Assembly (NCBI RefSeq): GCF_017565405.1
Contig: NZ_JAGEKR010000012.1
Coordinates: forward strand, 1-64,000
Direction of reading: 5' to 3'
DNA: 64,000 nucleotides
From: Allobranchiibius sp. CTAmp26
GTDB taxonomy: Bacteria; Actinomycetota; Actinomycetes; Actinomycetales; Dermatophilaceae
The notes below the pieces were generated by a model. That model saw only the letters and a program-made list of their open reading frames with translations, searched no databases and was not told the origin of the DNA. Below, one piece after another: positions 9,209-17,605 of this stretch. Position 1 is the first letter of the stretch. Each line of letters opens with the position of its first letter. Both the position numbers and the translations under genes were made by a program.

Positions 9209-10039
9209 GTGCCAGAGGGGCATACGATCCACCGGCTCGCCTCGGCGATCGACGACGCCTTCGGCGGGAGCCGGCCGGCGGTGAGCAGCCCGCAGGGGCG
9301 ATTCGCCGAGAGCGCCGCGATGATCGACGGCACGTATCTCGACAGCGCGGAGGCCTGGGGCAAGCACCTCTTCGTGGACTTCTCGGCCGAGCGGGTGCTG
9401 CACGTGCACCTGGGACTGATCGGCAAGTTCAGCGTGCTGCCGTACGACGACGTGCTGCCGCCGCCGCGCGGCGCCGTCCGGCTGCGGCTGGCGACCGACA
9501 CGACGGTCGCCGACCTGCGCGGTCCGATCATCTGCGCGCTGCGCACTCCGCAGGAGGTGTCCGAGGTCATCGCGCGCACAGGTCCGGACCCGCTGCGTCC
9601 GGACGCGGATCCGGACCGCGCATGGGAGCGGATCCACCGCAGTCGCAAGGCCATCGGCCAGTTGCTGATGGACCAGGACGTGGTCGCGGGCATCGGCAAC
9701 CTCTACCGCTGCGAGTTGCTGTGGCGTCACCGCGTCGATCCGTTCAAACCGGGGAACAAGCTGCGGGCGACGGTCTGGGACGCCCTGTGGGCCGACCTCG
9801 TGCGACTGATGAAGGTCGGTGTCGTCACCGGTCGGATCGTGACGGACGAGGCGCAGGTGGAGAAGGCGGAGGCGACGTACGCCAGCACCGGCGTGGCCGT
9901 CGTACGCCGCCCGAAGCACGCGGTCTACAAACGCACCGACGAACCGTGCCCGAGGTGCGGCACGAAGGTGCGCACCCAGGTGATGGCTGGGCGCAACCTC
10001 TTCTGGTGCCCGCGGTGCCAGCGTCACCGCACGGCCTGA
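9209..10039 (+). CDS. nei: Fpg/Nei-family DNA glycosylase (Nei1-like endonuclease VIII)
   Basis: The enzyme removes oxidised bases and nicks the abasic site. The GTG start is fixed by PEGHT: after Met removal Pro becomes the N-terminal nucleophile and Glu3 the general acid. KAIGQLLMDQDVVAGIGN is the helix-two-turns-helix, and the C-terminal zinc finger has CPRCG and FWCPRC. At 276 residues it resembles mycobacterial Nei1 rather than Nei2, which is encoded separately at 37095. It follows the PhoD-like gene by 8 bp. Confidence 0.92.
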   Translation: MPEGHTIHRLASAIDDAFGGSRPAVSSPQGRFAESAAMIDGTYLDSAEAWGKHLFVDFSAERVLHVHLGLIGKFSVLPYDDVLPPPRGAVRLRLATDTTVADLRGPIICALRTPQEVSEVIARTGPDPLRPDADPDRAWERIHRSRKAIGQLLMDQDVVAGIGNLYRCELLWRHRVDPFKPGNKLRATVWDALWADLVRLMKVGVVTGRIVTDEAQVEKAEATYASTGVAVVRRPKHAVYKRTDEPCPRCGTKVRTQVMAGRNLFWCPRCQRHRTA

Positions 10040-10146
10040 GGCGCTCCCGACGCGGGACGTCCGCGTGTCCCGAGCTCGTGCGGGATGAGAATCCGCCGTC
10101 GTGGGCGGGAAGGACTCGTCACGCCCTCCTGCGCGATCAGAGCCGA

Positions 10147-10152
10147 TAGGTT
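10147..10152 (+). promoter_or_regulatory. -10 box for the leaderless SIMPL gene
   Basis: TAGGTT ends 6 nt before ATG 10159; there is no Shine-Dalgarno sequence. Confidence 0.55.
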
Positions 10153-10158
10153 CCTGGA

Positions 10159-10803
10159 ATGCCCCTGACCATCCGAGTGCACGAGACCGCGACCACGCTC
10201 TGCCCTGCCGAGCGAGCCGACCTGCAGCTACGGATCGAGGCGGAAGGCACGGACAAGCACGCGGTCGCCGAACGCGTGCGCACGGTGTTGCGCCTGCTGA
10301 CCGACGAGCTCGCCGACCTCGAAAGCACCGGAGCGGTGCGCCGCTGGAGCAACGAGCAAGTGACCACCTGGTCCGATCGGCCCTACGGCCACGACGGGCT
10401 TCGGCGCCCGCTCACGCACCAGACCTCTGCCGATGTGCAGGCGCGGTTCGCAGACTTCGAACAGCTCGGGCACGCCGTGGAGCAGTGGTGTGAGATCGAG
10501 GAGGTGCGTGTCGAGCACGTGCAGTGGGAGTTGACGACCGCCACGCGCAACGACGCCAGCAACTCGCTGCGGGCTCAGGCGGTGCGGTCCGCCGACGAGC
10601 ATGCCCACCAGTACGCGCGAGCGGCCGGCAAGCAGGCGATCGAGGCAGTCACCATCGCCGACAGCGGACCGACCCAGGGCGGGCCCGACTTCGCCAGGGC
10701 GGCGATGGCCGTGGCCGAGAGCGGCGGAGGAGCAGAGTTGAGGTTCGCCCCGCGGCGGATCGCGGTCACTATCGCGATCGACGTGGAGTTTCTGGCGCAC
10801 TGA
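10159..10803 (+). CDS. SIMPL domain protein (DUF541)
   Basis: The 214-residue protein opens with a short beta strand (LTIRVHETATTLCPAERADLQL) and a paired helix carrying the repeated THxS-like alternation seen in SIMPL/DUF541 proteins, and ends in the beta-rich FAPRRIAVTIAIDVEFL. Family members in other bacteria are periplasmic or cytoplasmic and are linked to oxidative stress. Here no signal peptide is present. A TAGGTT -10 lies 6 nt upstream. The function cannot be narrowed further. Confidence 0.65.
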   Translation: MPLTIRVHETATTLCPAERADLQLRIEAEGTDKHAVAERVRTVLRLLTDELADLESTGAVRRWSNEQVTTWSDRPYGHDGLRRPLTHQTSADVQARFADFEQLGHAVEQWCEIEEVRVEHVQWELTTATRNDASNSLRAQAVRSADEHAHQYARAAGKQAIEAVTIADSGPTQGGPDFARAAMAVAESGGGAELRFAPRRIAVTIAIDVEFLAH

Positions 10804-10873
10804 AGCACGCCCATCGAGAAGCATCCCGACGTCTCGCGCGGCGCGGTGAGCGCCGCCGGCGCGGCCGCCCGGG

Positions 10874-11839
10874 TCAGTCGCCCGCTGAGTCGCGCTTGTG
10901 GAATCGGTCGGCCAGCCGGGGGTCGTCCAACCACCACGGCCGGTCCGTCTGCGCCTCGGGCTCCTCGACCGACGTCCTGGGTGACGGCGCGGGATCGGTG
11001 CGCTCCTGGGCATCCAGTCGCGCGTCGACCTGCGCGGCCTCCACGGCATCGCTGCGCATCCACTGCACGAAGACCGCCGCGAGCAGAGGCACTCCGATGG
11101 CCTCGGCCACCCCGAGCAGGGCGCCGCCGGTGAACTTCTGGTCCAGAGACTTGCTGAAACCTGCGTGCGCGGGTGTGCCCCACCCGGGGAAGTCGGGCAC
11201 GAGCAGCGAGGACGCCGTCATCACCAGGATCCCGGGAATCGCGTCGAGCAGCCCATCGACGAAGGCGAACAACGCGCGCACCGGTGCGGTCGCCCACCCG
11301 GGCAGCAGCTCCTCGGTGAGCAGCGGCAGCACCACGAGGACGCCCACCGCGAGCAGGTGCACCAGAAGCACGAATTCGCCGATCCCGGACGTGATCGCCC
11401 ACTGCGCGTACCCCGTGAAGAACACCAGCACGATGCTGACGGCTGCCAGCACCGAGGCCAGGAGCGGGAACATCAGCACCCGCGCGACGCGTCCCTGCAA
11501 CACGGCCACGGCGTCGGGGCGCACCCGGCGCACCAGCCCGACCGGGTCGCCGATCGCCAGGGCCAGCGGCGTCACCGAGGCGACCACCCCGACCTGACCT
11601 CCGAAGCACCACAGCAGGCTCGTGCGGTAGGCCCCGATCGGCCCGCAGGTCACGTAGATCAGCGAGCCCACGCCCGCCACCAGGTAGACCGCCGTGCGCC
11701 ACCACGCCCAGCGCTCACCGCGCCGCGCCGCGAGCCCGACCATGGCGAGGTAGGGCGCCGCAAGCACCAGCGCCGCGACGACACCGGGCCACGACCAGGT
11801 CCAGGCGGTCAGCCACGAGCTCGGAGTGAAGGCAGGCAC
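10874..11839 (-). CDS. CtaG-family cytochrome c oxidase assembly membrane protein
   Basis: This 321-residue protein has about nine hydrophobic helices and the look of the caa3_CtaG family, including TCGPIGAYRTSLLW and GFSKSLDQKFTGG motifs and a charged cytoplasmic tail (TDRPWWLDDPRLADRF). CtaG proteins help mature the copper centre of cytochrome oxidase. The open frame runs far upstream into the opposite gene, so I chose GTG 11839: GGGGAGGA lies 7 nt before it and the next helix follows at once. It is divergent from the NAD(P)-binding gene with 48 bp between starts. Confidence 0.8.
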   Translation of the reverse strand: MPAFTPSSWLTAWTWSWPGVVAALVLAAPYLAMVGLAARRGERWAWWRTAVYLVAGVGSLIYVTCGPIGAYRTSLLWCFGGQVGVVASVTPLALAIGDPVGLVRRVRPDAVAVLQGRVARVLMFPLLASVLAAVSIVLVFFTGYAQWAITSGIGEFVLLVHLLAVGVLVVLPLLTEELLPGWATAPVRALFAFVDGLLDAIPGILVMTASSLLVPDFPGWGTPAHAGFSKSLDQKFTGGALLGVAEAIGVPLLAAVFVQWMRSDAVEAAQVDARLDAQERTDPAPSPRTSVEEPEAQTDRPWWLDDPRLADRFHKRDSAGD

Positions 11840-11874
11840 CCACCCATCCTCCCCGACGCTGCTGGGCGCGCGCC

Positions 11875-11880
11875 TACTGT
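11875..11880 (+). promoter_or_regulatory. -10 box for the NAD(P)-binding gene
   Basis: TACTGT ends 7 nt before ATG 11888, without a ribosome binding site. Confidence 0.5.
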
Positions 11881-11887
11881 GTCCCGT

Positions 11888-12901
11888 ATGACGTCTCGCA
11901 TCGCCCTCGTCACGGGAGCCACCGGATACATCGGTGGACTGCTCGTGCCGAAGCTGCTCGAAAGTGGTTGGCAGGTAAGGGTGCTCAGTCGCCACCCCGA
12001 AGCGCTCAAGACCCGGGAGTGGGCCGACCGGGTCGAGGTCGCGCAGGGGAGCGCGTCGGACCCCGACGACATGAGGGAGGCGCTCGACGGCGTCGAGGTC
12101 GCCTACTACCTGCTGCACTCGATGGACGGCGGGGGCGACTTCGTACGTCGCGACCGGGAGATGGCCCACGTCGTGGCGCAGGCGGCGCACAGTGCGGGCG
12201 TACGACGACTGGTCTACCTCTCGGGACTGCACCCGACCGGTGTCCTGTCGCCGCATCTGGGCTCCCGGGTCGAGGTCGGGGACATCCTGCTGGCGAGCGG
12301 CGTGCCGACCGCAGTGCTGCAGGCCGGTGTCGTCCTCGGGGACGGTTCGGCGTCGTTCGACATGCTGCGGCACCTGACTGAGCGGTTGCCGGCGGTGGTC
12401 GCACCGCGGTGGCTGCGCAATCGGATCCAGCCGGTGGCGATCGACGACGTGCTGCACTACCTCGTGGGCGCCGCTGACATGGCACCCGACGTCAACCGCA
12501 CGTTCGACGTCGGCGGGCCCGACGTGCTCACCTACGCGGAGATGATGCGTGAGTACGCGCGCGTCACAGGCCTCGGATCACCCCTGATCGCAACGGTGCC
12601 CGTGCTCACTCCGCAGCTGGCGAGTCACTGGGTCGGTGCGGTCACGCCAGTGTCGGCGGGCATCGCGCGGCCGCTGGTCGGCAGCCTGGTGCACGAGGCG
12701 GTCTGCCACGAGGACGACATCCTGGACGTGGTCGGTCCGCCACTCGGCGGACGGACGTCGTACGACGACGCGATCCGGGCGGCGACCGCCGGATTCGATC
12801 CGCAGGGGTGGCGCCACCACGCGTACCAGGTGCTGGGCGGTGCCATCGGCATCGCGGGCGTCGGCGCCATCGCCGCCGGTCTCGCGCGCCGCAGGAGCTG
12901 A
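11888..12901 (+). CDS. NAD(P)H-binding atypical SDR protein (NmrA/complex I NDUFA9-like)
   Basis: The 337-residue protein begins with a Rossmann fold: GATGYIGG at 10-17 binds the dinucleotide, and later YYLLHSMDGGGDF and VYLSGLHPTG are typical of atypical short-chain dehydrogenases that lack a full YxxxK site. Such proteins often act as redox sensors or assembly factors rather than enzymes. The C-terminus has a hydrophobic stretch (GAIGIAGVGAIAAGLARRR), which suggests membrane attachment. It ends at the long palindrome shared with the convergent MFS gene. Confidence 0.75.
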   Translation: MTSRIALVTGATGYIGGLLVPKLLESGWQVRVLSRHPEALKTREWADRVEVAQGSASDPDDMREALDGVEVAYYLLHSMDGGGDFVRRDREMAHVVAQAAHSAGVRRLVYLSGLHPTGVLSPHLGSRVEVGDILLASGVPTAVLQAGVVLGDGSASFDMLRHLTERLPAVVAPRWLRNRIQPVAIDDVLHYLVGAADMAPDVNRTFDVGGPDVLTYAEMMREYARVTGLGSPLIATVPVLTPQLASHWVGAVTPVSAGIARPLVGSLVHEAVCHEDDILDVVGPPLGGRTSYDDAIRAATAGFDPQGWRHHAYQVLGGAIGIAGVGAIAAGLARRRS

Positions 12902-12902
12902 C

Positions 12903-12950
12903 TTCGGACATGCACGGCGGGGCACAGGTGCCCCGCCGTGCATGTCCGAA
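12903..12950. terminator. Family C 48-bp palindrome between convergent genes
   Basis: A near-perfect inverted repeat runs from TTCGGACATGCAC to GTGCATGTCCGAA with a central two-base break and 23-bp arms. It lies between the stops of two convergent genes, so it probably works as a bidirectional terminator. A copy with a different centre is at 52867-52914. Confidence 0.75.
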
Positions 12951-12958
12951 AGTCGAGA

Positions 12959-14743
12959 TCAGGCCGGCTGGCTGACCTCTTCATCGCGAACGGTGTCCGA
13001 CTCCGCGGGGGAGTCGTCGTCATCGTCGTCGTGCACGTAGTGGCCGCCACGCAGCAGGCTCGCCACTGCCGCGATCAGCATCATCGCCGCGGCCGTGAGG
13101 AAGACGATCACCAGGCCGTCGTGGAACGGCCCGCTCAGCAGGTGCGGGAAGAACTCCTGACCCGTCAGGGTCTTGGCGTTCGCGGCCGGCACCTGCTTCA
13201 GCACCCCTGTGGGGCCGAGCAGTGACTGGATCGGATTGAAGCCGAGGAACGCCGCGAAGAGCGATCCGACCGGCGGCAGACCGGCGACCTGGTCGGCGAC
13301 ACCCGCCGGCACGTGCTGGGCGGCCAGGCCCGCGCGCATCTGGTCCGGCAGGTGCGAGGCCAGGCCCACGATCATGAGCGAGAAGAAGATGCCGATCGAC
13401 AGGGACGTCCCGGAATTGAAGAACGTCGCCCGCATCCCCGACGCGGCTCCGCGCTGATTCGCCGGCACGCTGTTCATGATCGCGGTGGTGTTGGGAGCCG
13501 AGAACATCCCGGACCCGATGCCGTTGAGGAAGAGCAGCAGCGCGAAGACCGGGTAGCTGAAGTTCACCGGGATGAGGATCAGCCCGACGAACGTCGCCGC
13601 GGTCAGCACCAGGCCGCCGCTGGCGAAGGCGCGCGCACCGACCCGGTCGGACATGAAGCCCGACGCGGGTCCGGCGATCAGGAAGCCCACGGTGAGGGGC
13701 AGCAGGTAGATGCCGGCCCAGAGGGGCGTGCTCTCGTAGTTGTACCCGTGCAGCGGGAGCCAGATCCCCTGCAGCCAGATGATCAGCATGAACTGCATGC
13801 CACCGCGGCCGATCGAGGCGAGCAGCCCGGCGAAGTTGCCGGCCGCGAACGCCTTGATCTTGAACAGGCCCATCGAGAACATCGGGTCCTTCACCTTGGA
13901 CTCGATGACGGTGAACGCGACGAGGAGCGCTAGACCGCCGATGAGTCCAGCGAGCACCCACGGGTTGGTCCACCCCATCGAGTGACCGCCGTACGGCTGG
14001 ATCCCGTAGGTGATGGCGACCAGGATCGCGGTCACGCCGCCGGCGAAGGTGATGTTTCCGGGGATGTCGAGGGTGCCGCGACGCTTCACGCCGAGCTCGC
14101 GCAGCGAGGTGTAGGACCAGACGGTGCCGAGCAGACCGATCGGCACACTGACGAGGAAGATGGCGCGCCAGTGCCATTCGGAGAGCACGCCGCCGATGAT
14201 CAGGCCGAGGAAGGATCCGGCGATGGCGGCGACCTGGTTGATGCCGAGCGCCATTCCACGCTGGTGGGAGGGGAAGGCGTCGGTGAGGATCGCGGTCGAA
14301 TTGGCCATCAGCATGGCACCGCCGACGCCCTGCACCAGCCGTCCCAGGATGATCCACATCGCGCCCCCGCCCTGGTGCAACGGGTCCACCGTGAGGAAGA
14401 GGGAGGAGATGGTGAAGACCACGAAGCCCAGGTTGTAGATCTTCACGCGCCCGAACATGTCGCCCAGTCGACCCAGGGTCACCACCAGCACCGCGGAGAC
14501 GACCAGGAATCCCATCAGGGTCCAGAGCAGGTAGCTGATGTTGCCGGCGCCGAGCGGGTCCAGCCCGATCCCGCGGAAGATCGCCGGGAGCGAGATGATC
14601 ACGATCGAGGAGTTGATCGTCGCCATCAGCACGCCGAGTGTCGTGTTGGACAGGGCCACCCACTTGTAGCGCGGGTGCTCGGCCTCGTAACGACGGCGTA
14701 CGCCGCGGGTGCGCTGCTCGCTGGGCGGAACTGCCTCGGACAT
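12959..14743 (-). CDS. DHA2-family MFS multidrug exporter
   Basis: This 594-residue protein has about 14 membrane helices, as expected for the EmrB/QacA (DHA2) group that expels drugs using the proton gradient. GRLGDMFGRVK is motif A after helix 2, and LGRLVQGVGGAML resembles motif C of antiporters. The tail after the last helix is very acidic (six consecutive Asp residues). ATG 14743 has AAGGAG upstream. The 5' region is unusually AT-rich for this genome and may hold an operator, but no regulator gene is next to it. Confidence 0.88.
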   Translation of the reverse strand: MSEAVPPSEQRTRGVRRRYEAEHPRYKWVALSNTTLGVLMATINSSIVIISLPAIFRGIGLDPLGAGNISYLLWTLMGFLVVSAVLVVTLGRLGDMFGRVKIYNLGFVVFTISSLFLTVDPLHQGGGAMWIILGRLVQGVGGAMLMANSTAILTDAFPSHQRGMALGINQVAAIAGSFLGLIIGGVLSEWHWRAIFLVSVPIGLLGTVWSYTSLRELGVKRRGTLDIPGNITFAGGVTAILVAITYGIQPYGGHSMGWTNPWVLAGLIGGLALLVAFTVIESKVKDPMFSMGLFKIKAFAAGNFAGLLASIGRGGMQFMLIIWLQGIWLPLHGYNYESTPLWAGIYLLPLTVGFLIAGPASGFMSDRVGARAFASGGLVLTAATFVGLILIPVNFSYPVFALLLFLNGIGSGMFSAPNTTAIMNSVPANQRGAASGMRATFFNSGTSLSIGIFFSLMIVGLASHLPDQMRAGLAAQHVPAGVADQVAGLPPVGSLFAAFLGFNPIQSLLGPTGVLKQVPAANAKTLTGQEFFPHLLSGPFHDGLVIVFLTAAAMMLIAAVASLLRGGHYVHDDDDDDSPAESDTVRDEEVSQPA

Positions 14744-14797
14744 GGGGCTCCTTCGGGATGGACCGCAGGGTGGGCCGGAGCACGTGACGCGGCGACC

Positions 14798-14825
14798 TTT
14801 AACTTAGGTAACGAATATACCTCCG
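14798..14825. promoter_or_regulatory. AT-rich promoter/operator region between MFS gene and dapB
   Basis: TTTAACTTAGGTAACG with GAATATACC breaks the GC-rich background. TTAACT and AGGTAA form a rough inverted repeat, and the minus strand offers promoter-like TATATT. The binding protein is unknown. Confidence 0.35.
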
Positions 14826-14855
14826 CTATCGAACCCTGGGAACCAGCCCACCCCC

Positions 14856-14861
14856 TACCCT
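14856..14861 (+). promoter_or_regulatory. -10 box of leaderless dapB
   Basis: TACCCT ends 6 nt before the GTG start at 14868. Confidence 0.55.
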
Positions 14862-14867
14862 GGCGCC

Positions 14868-15614
14868 GTGAGCGAACTCATCCCCGTGGCCGTCATCGGA
14901 TCCTCCGGCCGGATGGGGTCTGCCGCCGTGCAGGCCGTCGACGACGCACCGGACCTGGAACTCGTGGGCCGCTTCGATCACGGCGACTCGCTGGGCGACC
15001 TCGGTGGGGCGCGCATCGCGGTGGAGCTGACGACGCCGGACGCCTCGCCGGACAACGTCGCGCACTGCGTGGCGGCCGGGGTGCACTGCGTCGTCGGTAC
15101 GACGGGCTGGTCGCCGCAGCGCGTGCGCACGCTCGAGGCGCAGCTGGGCGACCACCCGCAGGTGGGGGTGCTCATCGCGCCGAACTTCGCAATCGGCGCG
15201 CTGCTGATGATGGCGTTCGCGCAGCGTGCGGCCCGTTTCTACGAGTCCGTGGAGATCGTGGAGACCCACCACCCGGACAAGGTCGATGCGCCGTCGGGTA
15301 CGGCGGCCCGGACCGCGTCGCTGATCGCCGCGGCACGTGCGGAGGCCGGGCTGCCCGGCGTACCGGACGCGACCCGCAGCGACCCGGACGGCGCTCGCGG
15401 TGCCCGCATCGACGGCATCCCCGTGCACGCCCTGCGGATGCGCGGGCGGGTGGCGCACCAGGAGGTCGCGTTCGGCGCGGCGGGGGAGGCCCTCACCATC
15501 CGGCACGACTCGTTCGACCGGATCAGCTTCATGCCCGGCGTGCTGGCCGCCGTGCGGGCGATCGGCGAACGGCCGGGTCTGACCGTGGGGCTGGAGCACC
15601 TGCTCGACCTGTGA
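14868..15614 (+). CDS. dapB: 4-hydroxy-tetrahydrodipicolinate reductase
   Basis: DapB reduces the DapA product with NAD(P)H on the way to meso-diaminopimelate and lysine. GSSGRMG (11-17) is the dinucleotide loop; ETHHPDKVDAPSGTA holds the catalytic His pair, Lys and substrate-binding SGT. The 248 residues match actinobacterial DapB. dapA is 3 kb away at 18654 and dapF at 60798, so three pathway genes are in this window. The GTG start follows a TACCCT box by 6 nt. Confidence 0.96.
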   Translation: MSELIPVAVIGSSGRMGSAAVQAVDDAPDLELVGRFDHGDSLGDLGGARIAVELTTPDASPDNVAHCVAAGVHCVVGTTGWSPQRVRTLEAQLGDHPQVGVLIAPNFAIGALLMMAFAQRAARFYESVEIVETHHPDKVDAPSGTAARTASLIAAARAEAGLPGVPDATRSDPDGARGARIDGIPVHALRMRGRVAHQEVAFGAAGEALTIRHDSFDRISFMPGVLAAVRAIGERPGLTVGLEHLLDL

Positions 15615-15657
15615 GGTCGATCGGAACGGCGGGTCCGCTGTCGGGAGTCGACGCTAC

Positions 15658-15677
15658 GGTGTGATTCCGATCACACC
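15658..15677 (+). promoter_or_regulatory. CRP/GlxR-type operator before the VOC gene
   Basis: GGTGTGATTCCGATCACACC is a perfect palindrome containing TGTGA-N6-TCACA. It begins at the end of a TACGGT -10-like box, so a bound CRP-family protein would cover the start of transcription and repress. Confidence 0.6.
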
Positions 15678-15705
15678 ATGACCGTCATATCCGGAGGAGC
15701 CCGCC

Positions 15706-16134
15706 ATGTCCACGAGTCTCAACCCGTACCTCAACTTCCAGGGTCGTGCCCGGGAGGCCTTGGAGTTCTACGCGTCCGTCTTCGGCGGCACGCCCGACGT
15801 CGTCACCTTCTCTCAGTTCCACATGGAGGTGCCCGCGGGCGAGGAGGAGAACGTCATGCACGGCTACCTGAAGACGCAGAGCGGCTTCGAGCTGATGGGG
15901 GCCGACGTCCCCAGCACGATGCCCTCGTCGCCGATCGGTGGGATGACGATCTCGCTCAGCGGGGAGGGCGGCGACGACGACGAACTCTCGGGCTACTGGA
16001 ACAAGCTCTCCGACGGCGCCGACGTGGGCATGCCGCTCGAGAAGGCCCCGTGGGGAGCCAAGTTCGGGCAGCTCACCGACAAGTTCGGCGTGCCGTGGCT
16101 GGTGAACATCCAGTTGGACCAGGCCGGCGGCTGA
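15706..16134 (+). CDS. VOC-family (PhnB/glyoxalase-like) protein
   Basis: This 142-residue protein resembles PhnB-type members of the vicinal oxygen chelate superfamily: YLNFQGRAREALEFYASVFGG at the N-terminus and APWGAKFGQLTDKFGVPWLVNI at the C-terminus are signature regions. The biochemical role of this subgroup is unsettled. A good ribosome binding site (CGGAGGAG) precedes ATG 15706, unlike many leaderless neighbours, and a perfect CRP-type palindrome sits in its promoter. Its stop lies 3 bp from the stop of the convergent GNAT gene. Confidence 0.85.
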   Translation: MSTSLNPYLNFQGRAREALEFYASVFGGTPDVVTFSQFHMEVPAGEEENVMHGYLKTQSGFELMGADVPSTMPSSPIGGMTISLSGEGGDDDELSGYWNKLSDGADVGMPLEKAPWGAKFGQLTDKFGVPWLVNIQLDQAGG

Positions 16135-16137
16135 GGT

Positions 16138-16683
16138 TCAGTCCTCGACGGGTCCGATCCAGGCTCGCAGGCGCACTTCGCGGGCGGCGCTGTCGCCGGG
16201 CAGCGCCCGCTCACGCCAGGCGCCGTCCGCGGACAGGCCTGCTTGCTCGGCGAAGTCGAGCGTCTGACGGTCGAGGGCCAGCACCCATCCCTCGACCTGC
16301 CCGAAGTCGCCGGCTCGGAGGGTGTCGACCGCGGCGTTGAGCAGCCGCGAGCCGTGGCCGGAGCGTCGGTGGCTCTCCAGCACGCCCCCGACGAGGATCT
16401 CGCCGGTGCCGTCGTGCTCGCTCGGCCCGATGGCGACGAAACCGACCAGGTCGGTGCCCTGCGTGGCCACCAGGAGCCGGTGCAGCGGACTCGGGGGGTC
16501 GGTGAGGGACTCGGCCCACACCTGCGCGAACGCCTCGGGCGTGAGCTGCTCGAGCAGCTCGGGCGACAGGAACATGCCGTACGCGGCGCGCCACAGCTGC
16601 GCCTGGACGGCACCGACCGCGTCGGCATCGGTGGCGCGGGCGGTGCGGACCGCGGCGTCGGGGGTGGGTGTCGGGTCAGTCAT
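16138..16683 (-). CDS. GNAT-family N-acetyltransferase
   Basis: The 181-residue protein has the acetyl-CoA fold: DLVGFVAIGP in the central strand, EILVGGVLESHRRSGHGSRLL matching the Q/RxxGxG/A loop, and FAEQAGLSADG near the end. The acceptor is unknown. Its ATG at 16683 lies inside the end of the folA-Nudix gene (8-bp overlap), so it is translationally coupled as the third gene of the thyA operon. A link to folate metabolism is possible but only from position. Confidence 0.85.
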   Translation of the reverse strand: MTDPTPTPDAAVRTARATDADAVGAVQAQLWRAAYGMFLSPELLEQLTPEAFAQVWAESLTDPPSPLHRLLVATQGTDLVGFVAIGPSEHDGTGEILVGGVLESHRRSGHGSRLLNAAVDTLRAGDFGQVEGWVLALDRQTLDFAEQAGLSADGAWRERALPGDSAAREVRLRAWIGPVED

Positions 16684-17605
16684 AGCTCACGGGGCCTTCG
16701 TCGAACGCCTGCGGCACCAGCCGCCGCGCAGTGGGGATGAACGGCAACCCGGTGGCCTCCTGCCGGGTCACCCAACGGGTCTCGGTCACCTCGTCGGACG
16801 TGCCCGCCTCGCCCGCGACGGGATGCGCGCGGAAGCACACCCCGAAGATCTGCTTGTGGTGCCCGTCGGGATAGGCGACCACGACGTCCGGGTCGGCGTA
16901 CGCGGCCAGCACCCCGTCGATGGCGACCTCGAGACCGGTCTCCTCGCGGGCTTCGCGCACGGCGGCCTCCGACCAGGTCTCGCCGGCGTCGACGCCGCCG
17001 CCGGGCAGGCACCACAGCCCGTTGTCCTCGCGACGAGTGACGAGCAGCCGGCCCTCATGCATGACGGCGACACTGGCGCCGATCTTCTGACGCGCGCCGC
17101 GGGCGATGCGGGGACCGTGCACGACCTGGGTGCGGGGCTTGACCCGGTCGTAGGTAAGCACGGCCCACCCCTCGTGCTCCTCTCGGGAGGTCTCGCGCCA
17201 GGCCGGTGACTCGTCATAGGGCCAACCGGGGAAGGACGCGTCACCGGCCGGCTCCTGCGGGATGAGGGAGAGCAGCAACCGATCGGCGTAGGGAAGGGTG
17301 AGCGCGTAGACCTGTGCGCCGCCCACCACGAACACGTCCTCGTCCTGCGTGAGCAGGAGCGCCTCGTCCAGGCCGTGTGCCACTTCGATGCCGTCGGCTC
17401 GGAAGTCGCGATCACGGGTCAGCACGATCGAACGCCGCCCGGGCAGTGCGCCCATGGTCGCGAACGTCTTGCGACCCATCAGCATCGGGTGGCCCATCGT
17501 GGCGGCCTTGAAGCCGCGCTGCTCGCCGGGGACGTGCCAGGGCATGTCACCGTCCCGGCCGATCACGCCGTTGCGGGCGACCGCGGCGATGAGCGTGATC
17601 GTCAT
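16676..17605 (-). CDS. folA: Dihydrofolate reductase fused to a Nudix hydrolase domain
   Basis: One uninterrupted 309-residue frame joins two enzymes. Residues 1-154 are [17 protein letters not shown] places Glu28 where E. coli has catalytic Asp27, with MGRKTF (43-48) and VVGGAQVY (93-100) for NADPH and fold. After a short linker, residues 172-300 are a Nudix domain with a complete box at 203-225 (G-x5-E-x7-REAREETGL). DHFR regenerates tetrahydrofolate for the coupled ThyA. The Nudix half could cleave dihydroneopterin triphosphate or sanitise nucleotides; that is inference. The ATG overlaps the thyA stop (ATGA). Usual bacterial FolA is about 160 residues. Confidence 0.92.
   Translation of the reverse strand: MTITLIAAVARNGVIGRDGDMPWHVPGEQRGFKAATMGHPMLMGRKTFATMGALPGRRSIVLTRDRDFRADGIEVAHGLDEALLLTQDEDVFVVGGAQVYALTLPYADRLLLSLIPQEPAGDASFPGWPYDESPAWRETSREEHEGWAVLTYDRVKPRTQVVHGPRIARGARQKIGASVAVMHEGRLLVTRREDNGLWCLPGGGVDAGETWSEAAVREAREETGLEVAIDGVLAAYADPDVVVAYPDGHHKQIFGVCFRAHPVAGEAGTSDEVTETRWVTRQEATGLPFIPTARRLVPQAFDEGPVSYD

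Noticed and set aside
11840-12457. Longer CtaG-like protein reading into the NAD(P)-binding gene
   Set aside because: The added sequence is a shadow of the opposite gene; GTG 11839 has a strong Shine-Dalgarno motif.
14798-14825. An IdeR/DtxR iron box before the MFS gene
   Set aside because: TTAACTTAGGTAACG matches only one half of the consensus, so an iron regulator cannot be claimed.
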